The notes beneath the pieces were generated by a model, which was not told the origin of the DNA, ran no database searches, and was given only the letters and a program-made list of their open reading frames with translations. Shown here in pieces: positions 1-10,292 of a stretch of 64,000 nt of DNA (positions are counted from its first letter, which is position 1; each line of letters begins with the position of its first letter). This DNA is from Candidatus Equimonas faecalis (GTDB lineage: Bacteria; Bacteroidota; Bacteroidia; Bacteroidales; Bacteroidaceae): positions 62,001 through 126,000 of the forward strand of contig JAGHRT010000021.1 of assembly GCA_018066245.1 (NCBI GenBank), read 5' to 3'. The translations under genes were made by a program, and so were the position numbers.

Positions 1-76
1 TACCCTTGTCAATCGTTTGAACTATAAAAGCTGAGCGGCCTGCCATCTGGCCGCTATCCACCACTACTTCCCCGAC

Positions 77-1177
77 ATGACACTCTATCCCAAACTTATA
101 ACCGATGCCCTTGCCACGGTACGCTATCCTGGCACAGGCAAAAACATCATTGAGGCCGAGATGCTGTACGATGACCTGCGCATCGATGGCATGAAAGTAA
201 GTTTCAGCCTTGTTTTCCCGCAGGACACCGACCCTTTCCAAAAGTCTGTAATGAAGGCAGCCGAGGCGGCCATCCACGCCTATGTGGACAAGGACGTGGA
301 GGTCGCCGTGAAGGCACGTTATGCCGCCGAGCGCCGGCCCGAGCCGGGCAAGATGCTGCCGCAGGTCAAGAACATTATCGCCGTGAGCAGCGGCAAGGGT
401 GGGGTGGGGAAGAGCACGGTGGCCGCCAACCTGGCCGTGGCTCTCGCCCGGTTGGGCTACAGGGTCGGCCTCCTCGACGCGGACATCTTCGGCCCCTCCG
501 TGCCCAAAATGTTTGAGCTGGAGCACGTACAAATCTTTGCCGAGCAGGAAGGCGGGCGGCAGTTGCTCATCCCTGCCGAGAAGTTCGGCGTGCAGATGCT
601 CAGTATAGGCTTTTTTATCCGCCCCGAAACGGCCACCCTCTGGCGAGGAGGCATGGCCTGCAATGCCCTCAAACAACTCATAGCCGACACTAAGTGGGGC
701 GAACTCGACTACATGGTTCTCGACACCCCGCCCGGAACGTCCGACATCCACCTTTCCCTTCTTCAGAACCTTGCCATCACGGGAGCTGTCGTAGTGAGTA
801 CGCCCCAGCAGGTGGCACTTGCTGATGCGCGTAAGGGCATTGACATGTACCGCAACGACAAGGTAAACGTGCCTATTCTCGGGCTGGTGGAAAATATGGC
901 CTGGTTCACGCCCGCCGAACTGCCCGACAATCGCTACTACATCTTCGGAAAGGGCGGCGTAGAGCAGCTGGCCGCCGAAATGCAGGTACCTCTCCTTGCG
1001 CAGATTCCTCTTGTGCAGGGTATTTGTGAGAGCGGCGATGCGGGCCGGCCTATGGCTTTGTCCGACACGGCTACAGGGATGGCTTTCCGCAGTCTGGCCG
1101 AGCGCGTGGTGCAGGAGACCGACAGGCGCAACCGGCAGTTGCCACCCACAACCGTAGTCAGCACCGATAAGAACTAA
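77..1177 (+). CDS. mrp: Mrp/NBP35-family ATP-binding Fe-S cluster carrier protein
   Basis: Translation has the P-loop IIAVSSGKGGVGKSTVAANLAVALA and YMVLDTPPGTSDIHLSL, typical of Mrp/ApbC. Confidence 0.95.
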   Translation: MTLYPKLITDALATVRYPGTGKNIIEAEMLYDDLRIDGMKVSFSLVFPQDTDPFQKSVMKAAEAAIHAYVDKDVEVAVKARYAAERRPEPGKMLPQVKNIIAVSSGKGGVGKSTVAANLAVALARLGYRVGLLDADIFGPSVPKMFELEHVQIFAEQEGGRQLLIPAEKFGVQMLSIGFFIRPETATLWRGGMACNALKQLIADTKWGELDYMVLDTPPGTSDIHLSLLQNLAITGAVVVSTPQQVALADARKGIDMYRNDKVNVPILGLVENMAWFTPAELPDNRYYIFGKGGVEQLAAEMQVPLLAQIPLVQGICESGDAGRPMALSDTATGMAFRSLAERVVQETDRRNRQLPPTTVVSTDKN

Positions 1178-1181
1178 TGCA

Positions 1182-2813
1182 ATGACATCCCATCTTTCTT
1201 CAGCCCGTGGCTTCTGCCGCCCTGCCTTTGCGGAAAAGGGAAGGCGGCTTGGTGAATGGGGACTTCGGCCCATTCTCTTTGCCGCTGCCTTCATTGTGGC
1301 CTTTTCCTCATTTGCACAAGGCGTGGCTCCCCTTCTCGGCGACACATGGCGGCATCAGGAGCATCCATTCAACCTCTACTGTCCCCACTACGGCCAGAGC
1401 GAGGAACGCTGCCTTGTGGGCTGCGTGGCCACCGCTTGCGAGACCATACTGACCTACCATCAGCGGCCCATTACCCTTCAGGACACCCTCCACGGCTGGA
1501 CGACCGACCACTACACCATCCCCGACATTCTGCCCGGCGAAAGCGTCCGTCCCCACCCCGACGACGATGAGGCCATTGCCCGCTTGGGCTATTGGTGCGG
1601 CGTGGCGTGCAGGATGAACTACGGCCTGAACGCCTCGGGAGCCGACATAGAGCGGCTGGAAGCTCCCCTCCGCAAGGCTTTCGGCCTCAAGTACGTCCAC
1701 TACCTCGACAGCTACAAGTATGCCCCTTCCACATGGCACGCCATCATTCGGCAGGAACTCCGGAGCGGTCGCCCTGTGCTCTATGCCGGCTACTCCTGCC
1801 ACCTCAACGGCCACGCCTTTGTCATCGACGGCTACCGTGAGGACGGGCTCTACCATGTCAATTGGGGGTACGGCGGCCATTACGACAACCATTGGTATGC
1901 CCTCGATGAGCTTTATTTCGCCAACCCCGACACCGACCGCCGCACCGCCGACAGTCCTGAGGGCTTTTTCTGCAATCAGGAGCTCCTCCTCCTGCATCCC
2001 GACAGCATACACAACCCCTTGCTGGCCGACACACTGAGCCGCACGGGCATAGAGATTGACGTAAGGGTGGCTTTTCCGAAGGGCGGCCTTGTGGCCGGAC
2101 GCTACAACCCGCTCACTTTCACGCTGACCAACACCACCGACCAAGCCCTCACCACGCCCTTCCTCCTCGTCAGCAACGAGGCCGAGCGCACCGATTCACT
2201 CCTTGAGAAAGCCGACGACGGCCTTATCTTCGGCGCAGTCCTCCAGCCCCGCGAGTCAAGGCAGCTCACTCTTCCCGCACTCTTTGAGAAGGCGGGCGAC
2301 AGGGTGCTCCGCATCACCACCGACGACGAGCACTTTGTGTGGCAGCAGCCCTGCACAATCGCCCCCGCCGAAGCGGCCCCCGCTCTCCAGTTCACGCCGC
2401 CCGTCATCACTACCGACGGCACCACGGCACGGTGTACCCTTCAGGTGGACAACCCCGCCGCCACGCAGGCCGGCACCACTCTCATCTATTGTCTGTTCAC
2501 CGGTTCCAGCCTGCCGGACGAAGCCGATGGCGACACCCGCCACCACAGCTACCTCTACACGGCCCCCTATTCCTCCGAAACCTTGCAGATGGACTTTCAG
2601 GGGCTCACGCCAGGACAGACCTACACACTCCTCCTGCGTGCGCCGTGGCAGCCCCTTTTCCCCGAAGGCCACACCTTCACGGTGCCCGCCTCAGCCGGCA
2701 TTGACCCGCTCCCAGCCTCAGCTGTTGAGGAAGGAGCCGTCAGCATTGACCTTGGCCCTACGCGCCTCCGCATAGGACATCGCAGCAAAACGCTGGAGCG
2801 TACATCCCGTTAG
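1182..2813 (+). CDS. C10-family (streptopain-like) cysteine peptidase, secreted
   Basis: CLVGCVATACETILTYHQRP (catalytic Cys region) and GHAFVIDGYREDGLYHVNWGYGGHYDNHWY (His region) match peptidase C10; hydrophobic N-terminal segment. Confidence 0.85.
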   Translation: MTSHLSSARGFCRPAFAEKGRRLGEWGLRPILFAAAFIVAFSSFAQGVAPLLGDTWRHQEHPFNLYCPHYGQSEERCLVGCVATACETILTYHQRPITLQDTLHGWTTDHYTIPDILPGESVRPHPDDDEAIARLGYWCGVACRMNYGLNASGADIERLEAPLRKAFGLKYVHYLDSYKYAPSTWHAIIRQELRSGRPVLYAGYSCHLNGHAFVIDGYREDGLYHVNWGYGGHYDNHWYALDELYFANPDTDRRTADSPEGFFCNQELLLLHPDSIHNPLLADTLSRTGIEIDVRVAFPKGGLVAGRYNPLTFTLTNTTDQALTTPFLLVSNEAERTDSLLEKADDGLIFGAVLQPRESRQLTLPALFEKAGDRVLRITTDDEHFVWQQPCTIAPAEAAPALQFTPPVITTDGTTARCTLQVDNPAATQAGTTLIYCLFTGSSLPDEADGDTRHHSYLYTAPYSSETLQMDFQGLTPGQTYTLLLRAPWQPLFPEGHTFTVPASAGIDPLPASAVEEGAVSIDLGPTRLRIGHRSKTLERTSR

Positions 2814-2847
2814 GCGGACAGTGTATCGCAGTCCCTATCACAGTTTC

Positions 2848-2932
2848 AACTAGTCTATACAGTAGTTTTTCCTAGTGTATAGACTAGTTTTTTCTAGTGT
2901 ATAGACTAGTTTTTCCTAGTGTATAGACTGGA
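2848..2932. repeat. 22-bp tandem array (unit tagtgtatagactagttttttc), about 4 units
   Basis: TAGT(c/g)TATA(c/g) starts at 2851, 2873, 2895 and 2917: exact 22-bp period. Confidence 0.95.
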
Positions 2933-2980
2933 AAAGCCTGTTTTTTGAGTTGTCGTTACCGCAGTTCGGGAATTTTTGCG

Positions 2981-2988
2981 TAACTTTG
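2981..2988 (+). promoter_or_regulatory. Candidate Bacteroidota -7 box TAACTTTG
   Basis: TAnnTTTG match about 50 nt upstream of the CDS at 3038. Confidence 0.5.
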
Positions 2989-3037
2989 TAGTCGCTTTTC
3001 GGCAAATATACATTATTTAACTCTAAACAAAAGTTCT

Positions 3038-4543
3038 ATGAAACAAACCTTACTTTCTCTTCTTTTTCTGTTGGGCGTGTCCATCGGATTTGCACAGGCA
3101 GAAGAAATCTCCTACGATTTCAGTTCGTCCATCCCTAACGCATGGACAAGCAGCGTAGTACCCAATAGCTTTGAAGGCCGTGGCGCACAGTTTACCGCTT
3201 CCGGCACACTCACCCTCAAGGGACTTCAGGACATCAGCAAAGTCGTCATTCTATGCTCCTGCAACAACAGCACCGAAGGAGGTAACTCTATTGAAGTGTC
3301 GGTGGCCGGCAAGAGTTGGGGCACCGAAGGCCTGAAGAAGGAAACCGACGTACAGAAAACATTCACCGGCACTTCCGCCAGCGGCGACGTAGTCCTGTCG
3401 CTCACTCGCAGCAGTAAGTCAATCTACATCAAGACCGTTACCGTCACCTGCGGCGGAGAAGGACAAGGCGGAGGCGGCGAGGAAGGTGAAGGCGGGGGCG
3501 AAGACACCCCTTCCACCGACCTTGACCCTAACTACACCTACGCCGAACCCACCGTTGTGTCCACTCCCGGCGCCGAAAACAACAACATACCCTACGAGTT
3601 CGTGAAGAACAACATCAAGGTGAGCTGTACGACAGGTGCCCTTACCGACACCTACTTTGGCTGCAATGCCGGAAGCTCCATCACCTTTACGGCCACCAAG
3701 CCTATCAAGGGCATCAGCATTGACGGCTATGTGAAGAAGGGGTTCGATGCCACCGCTTCTGCCGGCAACATCACCTTTGAGAGCGACCCCGACACCGAGG
3801 TGGAGGCCAACCCCGTCGTTGTCGTCACCGACATCAACGCCACGAGCGTTACCATTAACTGCGTGAAACAGTTGCGCTGCTACAACGTAAGCATCTACTT
3901 TGATGCCAATCCCGAAGGCGGCACAGGCGGAGGCGGCGAAGAAGAAGAGGGCGATTACACCTTCGATTGGGAACCCACCGAGGCCACTGTCATCAACGAC
4001 GCCATGGCAGAACTCTACTATATCGACTACTCCGATTACTTTGGCTTCCCCTACACCAGCCTGTATCTGGGCTCCGAAAAAGGCGAGCTCTATCTGGACG
4101 TGTTCGCCCGTTCGGCAAAAGGTACCGCTCTCCAGCCCGGCACATACTCCGTCAGCGCCGACGGTGCGGACGGTACGATTATGGCCAGCCCCGGCGGCAA
4201 TGACGAAGAGGATATCCCCTCTATGTATATTACCGACTTTGAGTATGACGAGGAGTACGATGAGACGTTCTACACCTCGGCCTATTATCTGGAAAGCGGT
4301 ACGCTCACGGTGGCGCAGGACCCCTCTGGCGTAAAGATGACCTTCCAGGGACGCTCACACTTCGGCAGTACCATCAACGTAACCTATGTTGGCCCAGCCA
4401 TCGACCTTAATGAAGACGACCCCGATGGCATCCAATCTGTCGAAAAGGCCAATCTCCCCTCCATCATCAAGCAGTTCAGCAAAGGCCAGATAGTCCTGAA
4501 GAAGGGCTCCCGCACCTACGACCTCCAGGGTCGCCGGATTTAA
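3038..4543 (+). CDS. Secreted hypothetical protein with Gly/Glu-rich linkers
   Basis: Signal peptide MKQTLLSLLFLLGVSIGFAQA; linkers GGEGQGGGGEEGEGGGED and GGTGGGGEEEEGD; C-terminal YDLQGRRI. Confidence 0.8.
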   Translation: MKQTLLSLLFLLGVSIGFAQAEEISYDFSSSIPNAWTSSVVPNSFEGRGAQFTASGTLTLKGLQDISKVVILCSCNNSTEGGNSIEVSVAGKSWGTEGLKKETDVQKTFTGTSASGDVVLSLTRSSKSIYIKTVTVTCGGEGQGGGGEEGEGGGEDTPSTDLDPNYTYAEPTVVSTPGAENNNIPYEFVKNNIKVSCTTGALTDTYFGCNAGSSITFTATKPIKGISIDGYVKKGFDATASAGNITFESDPDTEVEANPVVVVTDINATSVTINCVKQLRCYNVSIYFDANPEGGTGGGGEEEEGDYTFDWEPTEATVINDAMAELYYIDYSDYFGFPYTSLYLGSEKGELYLDVFARSAKGTALQPGTYSVSADGADGTIMASPGGNDEEDIPSMYITDFEYDEEYDETFYTSAYYLESGTLTVAQDPSGVKMTFQGRSHFGSTINVTYVGPAIDLNEDDPDGIQSVEKANLPSIIKQFSKGQIVLKKGSRTYDLQGRRI

Positions 4544-4587
4544 GGCGCCTTCGCATAAGGAATGCCCGCCCCAGGGCCGGATATGAT

Positions 4588-4630
4588 GAGCTCCGAAAGT
4601 TGGAAAACTTTCGGGGCTCTGTTTTTGGCA
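4588..4630 (+). terminator. Rho-independent-like hairpin
   Basis: agctccgaaagttggaaaactttcggggct followed by ctgttttt. Confidence 0.6.
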
Positions 4631-4818
4631 ACTACTCGGCTGATTGCTGCCTGAAGTATGCCGAATGGTAGAAAAATCGTTGGCTTAATTGGAAAAATCG
4701 TTGGCTTAATTAGTACTGTCGCAGGATTTATTGATACTATCGTCGTATTTACAAACCTGCTCAACGGCATCTGCGATTTATTTCAAGCCAATGCCTTGGC
4801 CGAGTAAGAAAGAATCCG

Positions 4819-4826
4819 TAACTTTG
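4819..4826 (+). promoter_or_regulatory. Candidate promoter: TTG at 4796 and TAACTTTG at 4819, 20-nt spacer
   Basis: Matches the Bacteroidota -33/-7 layout upstream of the CDS starting at 4878. Confidence 0.6.
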
Positions 4827-4877
4827 CAGACAGGGCTACATCTCCCCCTTAGAAACATTTCATTCTGCAACCACACT

Positions 4878-5501
4878 ATGGATTTCCTGAACCACGACAA
4901 CATATTGCGCTCCACCGATGACGTGGAGCGTCATCCCTTGAAGCCTTTCTTGCCGCAAGGTTGCAAGGTGCTGTTCCTTGGCAGTTTCCCTCCCCAGCGC
5001 AAGCGGTGGTGCGTGGACTTCTTTTACCCCAATTTTACCAACGACCATTGGCGCATTGAAGGGCTTGTGTTTTTTGATGACAAGAACTATTTTGTGGACA
5101 CGGCCCGAAGGACTTTCCTGTTGGATAGAATTGTGGCATTTCTCCGTGAACGCGGTATCGGCTTCTACGACACCGCTACAGCCGTGCGCCGCCTGCAGCA
5201 GAATGCTTCGGACAAGTTCTTGGAAATCGTGGAGCCTACGGACATAGAAAGCCTTTTGGCAGAGGTTCCCGCGTGCAGCACCCTGGCCGTTACGGGGGAA
5301 AAGGCTACACTCACGCTTTGCCGGAATTTCGGGGTAGAAAAAATGCCGCCGGTGGGCGGCAATGTGTCCGTAACTCTCCCCCTATTGGGGCGTAGCGTGC
5401 ATATCTACCGCCTGCCCTCATCCTCCCGCGCCTATCCCTTGTCGATAGAGAAAAAGGCCGAGGCTTACAAACGGATGTTCGGTTTCTGCGGATTGATTTA
5501 G
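4878..5501 (+). CDS. Uracil-DNA glycosylase superfamily (Mug-like) protein
   Basis: KVLFLGSFPPQRKRWCVDFFYPNFTNDHW resembles UDG-superfamily motif 1; start taken at MDFLNHDN inside the longer ORF. Confidence 0.65.
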   Translation: MDFLNHDNILRSTDDVERHPLKPFLPQGCKVLFLGSFPPQRKRWCVDFFYPNFTNDHWRIEGLVFFDDKNYFVDTARRTFLLDRIVAFLRERGIGFYDTATAVRRLQQNASDKFLEIVEPTDIESLLAEVPACSTLAVTGEKATLTLCRNFGVEKMPPVGGNVSVTLPLLGRSVHIYRLPSSSRAYPLSIEKKAEAYKRMFGFCGLI

Positions 5502-5530
5502 CGCTCTGTGTATAAGGGACTGTAGCGTAC

Positions 5531-5854
5531 TTACTTTTCCAATTCCCAATCTTTATTGTAGAAGCGCGTGCTGGTGCGATTCCAGTTGGGCGCGGCCTGA
5601 ATGCTGTGTTCCACGCGCAGAAGTCCCTGCGGCGTAAGGCGCATTGTCCATCGGCTCACGGGAGTGAGCTGGAGCGTGATGAGGGAGTCTGTCTTCTCAA
5701 GGAGCCTGGTTTCGCCGCCGAGGCGGTTGGCCGCCTTGGCCTCCATGCCTGCGGCGTGGTAGTCGAGGAGGTCGAGGCGTGCGCTGCCTGCCAGCAGCGG
5801 CAACTCGCTGGTGGGGCAGAGTAAAAAGAGAGAGTCTATGATGAGGGAGGTCAT
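5531..5854 (-). CDS. Hypothetical protein
   Basis: ORF of 107 aa directly downstream of dnaE on the same strand. Confidence 0.5.
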   Translation of the reverse strand: MTSLIIDSLFLLCPTSELPLLAGSARLDLLDYHAAGMEAKAANRLGGETRLLEKTDSLITLQLTPVSRWTMRLTPQGLLRVEHSIQAAPNWNRTSTRFYNKDWELEK

Positions 5855-5960
5855 ACTGAATGTATATGCTTAAAGTATAATGGAGGGGACTTTGGTTTTC
5901 TGCCGGAGAGGCTGGGCTGGCTGTTGCCGTTCGATGGCGGGTTGGCGCTTGGGTTGCCGT

Positions 5961-8900
5961 TCAGTCGTTGATGTGGTAGGTCAGGTCGTGTGAATCCAGG
6001 AATTGGAGAAATGACTTATTGACGTTGACGGCGTATTTGGCTGAGCGCACGCTGGTTTGGTAGCCCTCTATGTGGTCAAACAGCTGCAGGCGAAGTTCCG
6101 TCTTTCCGGCGTTGTCGGAGATTTCGGCTCCAAGTTCGCTTGTCAGTTCGGGCGTGAGGGAATGTATGTCCAAATCAATGCAGATGTTGCGGATGATGTT
6201 TTCCTTCACATCGCTGAGCCACTCAATCTTGCCAATGCGGAGGTCGGGGTCGGAGGAATTGCGGAAGCGGGGTTCGACGCGTGCCGTCACGAATATGGAG
6301 TAGCCCGTCTGCAAATAGTTGGCCCAACGCGCCCACTCATCGCCAAACAGACGGATTTCGCCGCCAGAGGTGTAATCCTCTATCCTGACAATGCCGTAAG
6401 GCTTGCCCGTTTTTGCGCTCTGCCCTGTCTTGACTCCGCTCACTATGCCGGCGAAGGTTACTTCGTGGTTCATGAGCGGCCCGAGGTTTTCCAGTTGATC
6501 GGTGTGCAGGGAGCATACCTTGTTGATGATGACCTGATACTCGTCAAGTGGGTGGCCGGAAATGTAAACGCCCACAAGTTCACGTTCGCGGCTGAGGCGT
6601 TCCAAGTCGCTCCATTTTTCATAGTCGGCGGGCGGCTGGGGCTTGGCTATTTCCACTTCCTCGGTATCGCCGAAGAGGGAGGCGGTGGCCACGGCCTTGT
6701 CGGCCTGGAACTTCTGGGCGTAGTTGATAAGCACTTCGCTGAAGGTGGTGCGCGTATTGCTGACGGTGGCAAAGAATTGTTCGCGGCAGATGCCTTGGAA
6801 ACTGTCGAAAGCTCCGGCCAGGGCCAGAGATTCGAGAGCCTTGCGATTGACTTGTGTGGGGCTGACGCGCTCCATGAAGTTGTAGATGTCGGTAAACTCG
6901 CCGTGCTTTGTGCGTTCGCTAATGATGCTTTCTACGACGTTGGTTCCCACGCCCTTGATGGCGGCCAGCCCGAAGCGTATGCTGCCCAAATGGTTTACGG
7001 AGAACTTGCTGTAGCTTTCGTTGATGTCGGGGCCCAGCACGGGAATGCGCATAGCCTTGCATTCATCCATCAGTTTCGTGATGTCGGTGATGCTGTCGAG
7101 GGCGCGGCTCATCGTTCCTGCCATGAACTGGGAGGGGAAGTTGGCCTTGAGCCATGCCGTCTGGTAGGACACCCATGAGTAGCATGTGGCGTGCGACTTG
7201 TTGAAAGCGTAGGAAGCGAAAGACTCCCAGTCGGCCCAAATCTTTTCCAGCACCTTGGGCTCGTAGCCGTTGGCCTGGCCGCCCTCAATGAACTTGGGCT
7301 TCATTTTATCGACGATGTCCTTCTTCTTCTTGCCCATGGCCTTACGCAAAGCATCGCTCTCGCCGCGCGTGAAATTGGCCAAAAGGCGCGAAAGGAGCAT
7401 GACCTGTTCCTGATAGACGGTGATGCCGTAGGTGTCCTTCAGGTAGCGTTCCATGATGGGGATGTCGTACTCCACGGGCTTACGTCCCTGCTTGCGGGCA
7501 ATGAAGTCGGGAATATAGTCCATAGGGCCGGGCCGATAGAGCGCGTTCATGGCGATAAGGTCTTCAAAGCAGTCAGGCTGTAGGTCTCGGAGGTTCTTTT
7601 GCATACCGACACTTTCAAACTGGAACGTGCCGATGGTGCGTCCGTCGCGGTAGAGTTGGTAGGTCGTCTGGTCGTCGATGTCGATATGGTCAATGTCCAC
7701 GTCCACGCCCATGCTTTGCTTGATGACGGCCAGTACTTCGCGTATCTGCGAAAGCGTCTTCAGGCCGAGGAAGTCCATTTTGATGAGGCCCGTCTCCTCG
7801 ATGACATGGCCGTCGTACTGCGTGCAGAGCACCTTGGTGTCCGTGTCCTTGTCGGTGGCCGTGCTGACGGGTACCCAGTCGCTGATGGCATCGCGGCAAA
7901 TGATGGTGCCACAGGCATGAACGCCCGTACCGCGAATGGTGCCTTCCAGCATTTTTGCGTAGCGTATGGTGTCGCGCAACACTGGGTCGGCGCTCGCTTC
8001 TGCCTGCTGCAATTCGGGCACCACGCTGATGGCGTTGGGCAGATTCATCTTCAAGGGCTTGCCGTCTGGCCCGTTGGGAAGTTTGTCAGGAATGAGTTTG
8101 CAGAGGTTGTTGCTGATGCTGAGCGGCAGGTTCTGCACGCGGGCTACGTCTTTTATGGAGTTTTTGGTGGCCATCGTACTGTAAGTGATGATGTGGGCCA
8201 CCTTTTCGGCACCATACTTTTGGGTTACCCATTCCAGAACGCGGCCTCGCCCGTCATCATCAAAGTCCACGTCAATATCGGGAAGGGAGATGCGGTCGGG
8301 GTTGAGGAAACGCTCGAACAGAAGGTCGTATTTGATTGGGTCGATGTCCGTTATCCATAGGCAGTATGCCACTACGCTTCCGGCTGCGGAGCCACGCCCC
8401 GGCCCGACGCTCACACCGAGTTCCTCGCGGGCGGCACGGATGTAGTCCTGCACGATGAGGAAGTAGCCGGGGAAGCCCATGGTCTTCATGACGTGGAGTT
8501 CGAACTTTATGCGCTCCGCCACTTCGTCGGTAAGCGGGTCGCCATAGCGGCGGCGGGCACCGGCATAGGTCAGTTCGGCCAGATAGTCGGCTTCAAACTT
8601 AATGCGGTAGAGCTTGTCGTAGCCGCCCAGTTTCTCAATCTTTGCCGTGGCTTCCTCTTCGGTAAGTACCACGTTGCCATTCTCATCGCGGGTGAATTCC
8701 TCGAACAAGTCCTTCTCCGTCAGCCGCTGACGGTAGTCCTCCTCGCTACCGAATGATTCGGGAATAGGGAAGTTGGGCATGATGGGGGCATGGTCTATGC
8801 AGTATTCGCTCACCTTCTCGCAGATTTCCACCGTGTTGGATAGAGCCTCGGGTACGTCGGCAAACACTTGGTTCATTTCGGCACGGGTCTTGAACCACTC

Positions 8901-9773
8901 CTGTTTGCTGTAAACCATGCGTTTGGGGTCGTTGAGGTCGCGCCCCGTGGAGAGGCAGATGAGGCGGTCGTGCGCTTCTGCGTTTTCCTCGTCCACAAAG
9001 TGGCTGTCGTTGGTACACACCAGCTTGACGTTGTGCTTTCGCGCCATTTCAATCAAGAAAGCATTGGCCCGTTGTTGCAGGGGGAACGTCTCGCGGTTGG
9101 CGTGCTGGGTGGGGTCTTTTACCTCATGGCGTTGAAGCTCCAGATAATAGTCGTCGCCAAACAAGGCCTTATGCCAGAGAATAGCCTCCTCGGCTCCCTT
9201 TTCATCACCGTGCAGGAACTTTGACGGTACTTCGCCGGCAATGCACGCTGTACAGCAGATAATATCTTCGTGGAAGCGTTCCAGGTCATCGTGGTCGGTG
9301 CGTGGCCGCATGTACTCGCCGTCCACCCATGCGCGGCTCACCAGACGGATAAGGTTGTGGTAGCCGTGTTCGTTTTTGGCCAACAGGATGAGGTGCCAGC
9401 CCGATCGGTCTTCCTTGGTTTCCTTGAGTTCTTTCTTGCGGCGGGCTACATAGACTTCGCAGCCGAAAATCATGCGGAAATCCAGCACGCGCTGTTGTTT
9501 CTTGATAGTGTTCTCCGCTTCCTCTCGGCTCATGGCGTCCGACTCGGGGTTGGCCAGTACGTCCTTAGCCTTTGAAATGGCTTTCTTGGCCTTTCCCCGC
9601 ATGTCTTTCATGCAGTTGTAGTATTCCTTAACGCCCATCATGTTGCCATGGTCGGTAATGGCCATGCCTTTCATCCCATCTTTCAGGGCTTTGTTAATCA
9701 GCGCAGGGATTGAGGCTTGGCCGTCAAGGAGTGAATACTGGGTATGGACGTGAAGATGAATGAAGTCTTGCAT
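5961..9773 (-). CDS. dnaE: DNA polymerase III subunit alpha
   Basis: 1270 aa; PHP domain start FIHLHVHTQYSLLDGQ; SVGPGRGSAAGSVVAYCL; PDIDVDFDDDGRGRV. Confidence 0.98.
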   Translation of the reverse strand: MQDFIHLHVHTQYSLLDGQASIPALINKALKDGMKGMAITDHGNMMGVKEYYNCMKDMRGKAKKAISKAKDVLANPESDAMSREEAENTIKKQQRVLDFRMIFGCEVYVARRKKELKETKEDRSGWHLILLAKNEHGYHNLIRLVSRAWVDGEYMRPRTDHDDLERFHEDIICCTACIAGEVPSKFLHGDEKGAEEAILWHKALFGDDYYLELQRHEVKDPTQHANRETFPLQQRANAFLIEMARKHNVKLVCTNDSHFVDEENAEAHDRLICLSTGRDLNDPKRMVYSKQEWFKTRAEMNQVFADVPEALSNTVEICEKVSEYCIDHAPIMPNFPIPESFGSEEDYRQRLTEKDLFEEFTRDENGNVVLTEEEATAKIEKLGGYDKLYRIKFEADYLAELTYAGARRRYGDPLTDEVAERIKFELHVMKTMGFPGYFLIVQDYIRAAREELGVSVGPGRGSAAGSVVAYCLWITDIDPIKYDLLFERFLNPDRISLPDIDVDFDDDGRGRVLEWVTQKYGAEKVAHIITYSTMATKNSIKDVARVQNLPLSISNNLCKLIPDKLPNGPDGKPLKMNLPNAISVVPELQQAEASADPVLRDTIRYAKMLEGTIRGTGVHACGTIICRDAISDWVPVSTATDKDTDTKVLCTQYDGHVIEETGLIKMDFLGLKTLSQIREVLAVIKQSMGVDVDIDHIDIDDQTTYQLYRDGRTIGTFQFESVGMQKNLRDLQPDCFEDLIAMNALYRPGPMDYIPDFIARKQGRKPVEYDIPIMERYLKDTYGITVYQEQVMLLSRLLANFTRGESDALRKAMGKKKKDIVDKMKPKFIEGGQANGYEPKVLEKIWADWESFASYAFNKSHATCYSWVSYQTAWLKANFPSQFMAGTMSRALDSITDITKLMDECKAMRIPVLGPDINESYSKFSVNHLGSIRFGLAAIKGVGTNVVESIISERTKHGEFTDIYNFMERVSPTQVNRKALESLALAGAFDSFQGICREQFFATVSNTRTTFSEVLINYAQKFQADKAVATASLFGDTEEVEIAKPQPPADYEKWSDLERLSRERELVGVYISGHPLDEYQVIINKVCSLHTDQLENLGPLMNHEVTFAGIVSGVKTGQSAKTGKPYGIVRIEDYTSGGEIRLFGDEWARWANYLQTGYSIFVTARVEPRFRNSSDPDLRIGKIEWLSDVKENIIRNICIDLDIHSLTPELTSELGAEISDNAGKTELRLQLFDHIEGYQTSVRSAKYAVNVNKSFLQFLDSHDLTYHIND

Positions 9774-9866
9774 AATGGGGAGGCTATGGGAGTTTATCGT
9801 GGAGGAGCGATCAAGAGAGGTGTAGTAGGGCGTATTTTCTTCGTGTAAGAATTGAAGTAACTGTTC

Positions 9867-10202
9867 CTAATTGTTTGGTTTGTATAGATAAGAGAGCCAT
9901 GAGTACCATCGGCGGCTTTCGTGATAAAGGAGGTCGGATTGATGGGCATAGGCCTCCCGTTCAAACGACAGGTTAAGGTAGGCCTTCTGGGGGCTTCGGT
10001 ATAAAAAGAGTTTGGCCAGCCACTCCAATCCGTAGAAAAGGTAGAAGAAAATCCATAGCAATTCGCGTTGTTGCAGCGAGTGGATGTATTCGTGGTTTGT
10101 CTCCGTGGCATTCAATTCGTAGCGCGACAGTACAAAGCCAAACAGGTTGATAGCCATGAAACGGCGACCAAGTGGCAAATGAGGAACTAAAAAGATGCGC
10201 AT
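9867..10202 (-). CDS. Small membrane-associated protein with HEYIH (HExxH-like) motif
   Basis: ETNHEYIHSLQQRELL...FEREAYAHQ; hydrophobic aromatic segment IFFYLFYGLEWLAKLFLY. Confidence 0.55.
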   Translation of the reverse strand: MRIFLVPHLPLGRRFMAINLFGFVLSRYELNATETNHEYIHSLQQRELLWIFFYLFYGLEWLAKLFLYRSPQKAYLNLSFEREAYAHQSDLLYHESRRWYSWLSYLYKPNN

Positions 10203-10245
10203 GGGCTGGGAGACAAAATGTTGGGAAAACTGACGGGTAAAGGGG

Positions 10246-10271
10246 CAGGCGGATTTGTTTCCGCCTGCCAG
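10246..10271 (-). terminator. Hairpin ggcaggcggatttgtttccgcctgcc
   Basis: Near-perfect inverted repeat just 3' of aspC. Confidence 0.5.
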
Positions 10272-10292
10272 CCTTGCCCATCGTTAGTCGTT

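Noticed and set aside
1308-2144. 278-aa minus-strand ORF
   Set aside because: Antisense to the C10 peptidase, which has clear catalytic motifs.
4671-4712. Two-copy 21-bp repeat gaaaaatcgttggcttaattg
   Set aside because: Only two copies and no TATA/TAG core; probably a simple local duplication, not grouped with the 22-bp family.
6057-7178. 373-aa plus-strand ORF (and others across 7191-9575)
   Set aside because: Antisense to dnaE; GC-codon-bias artefacts.
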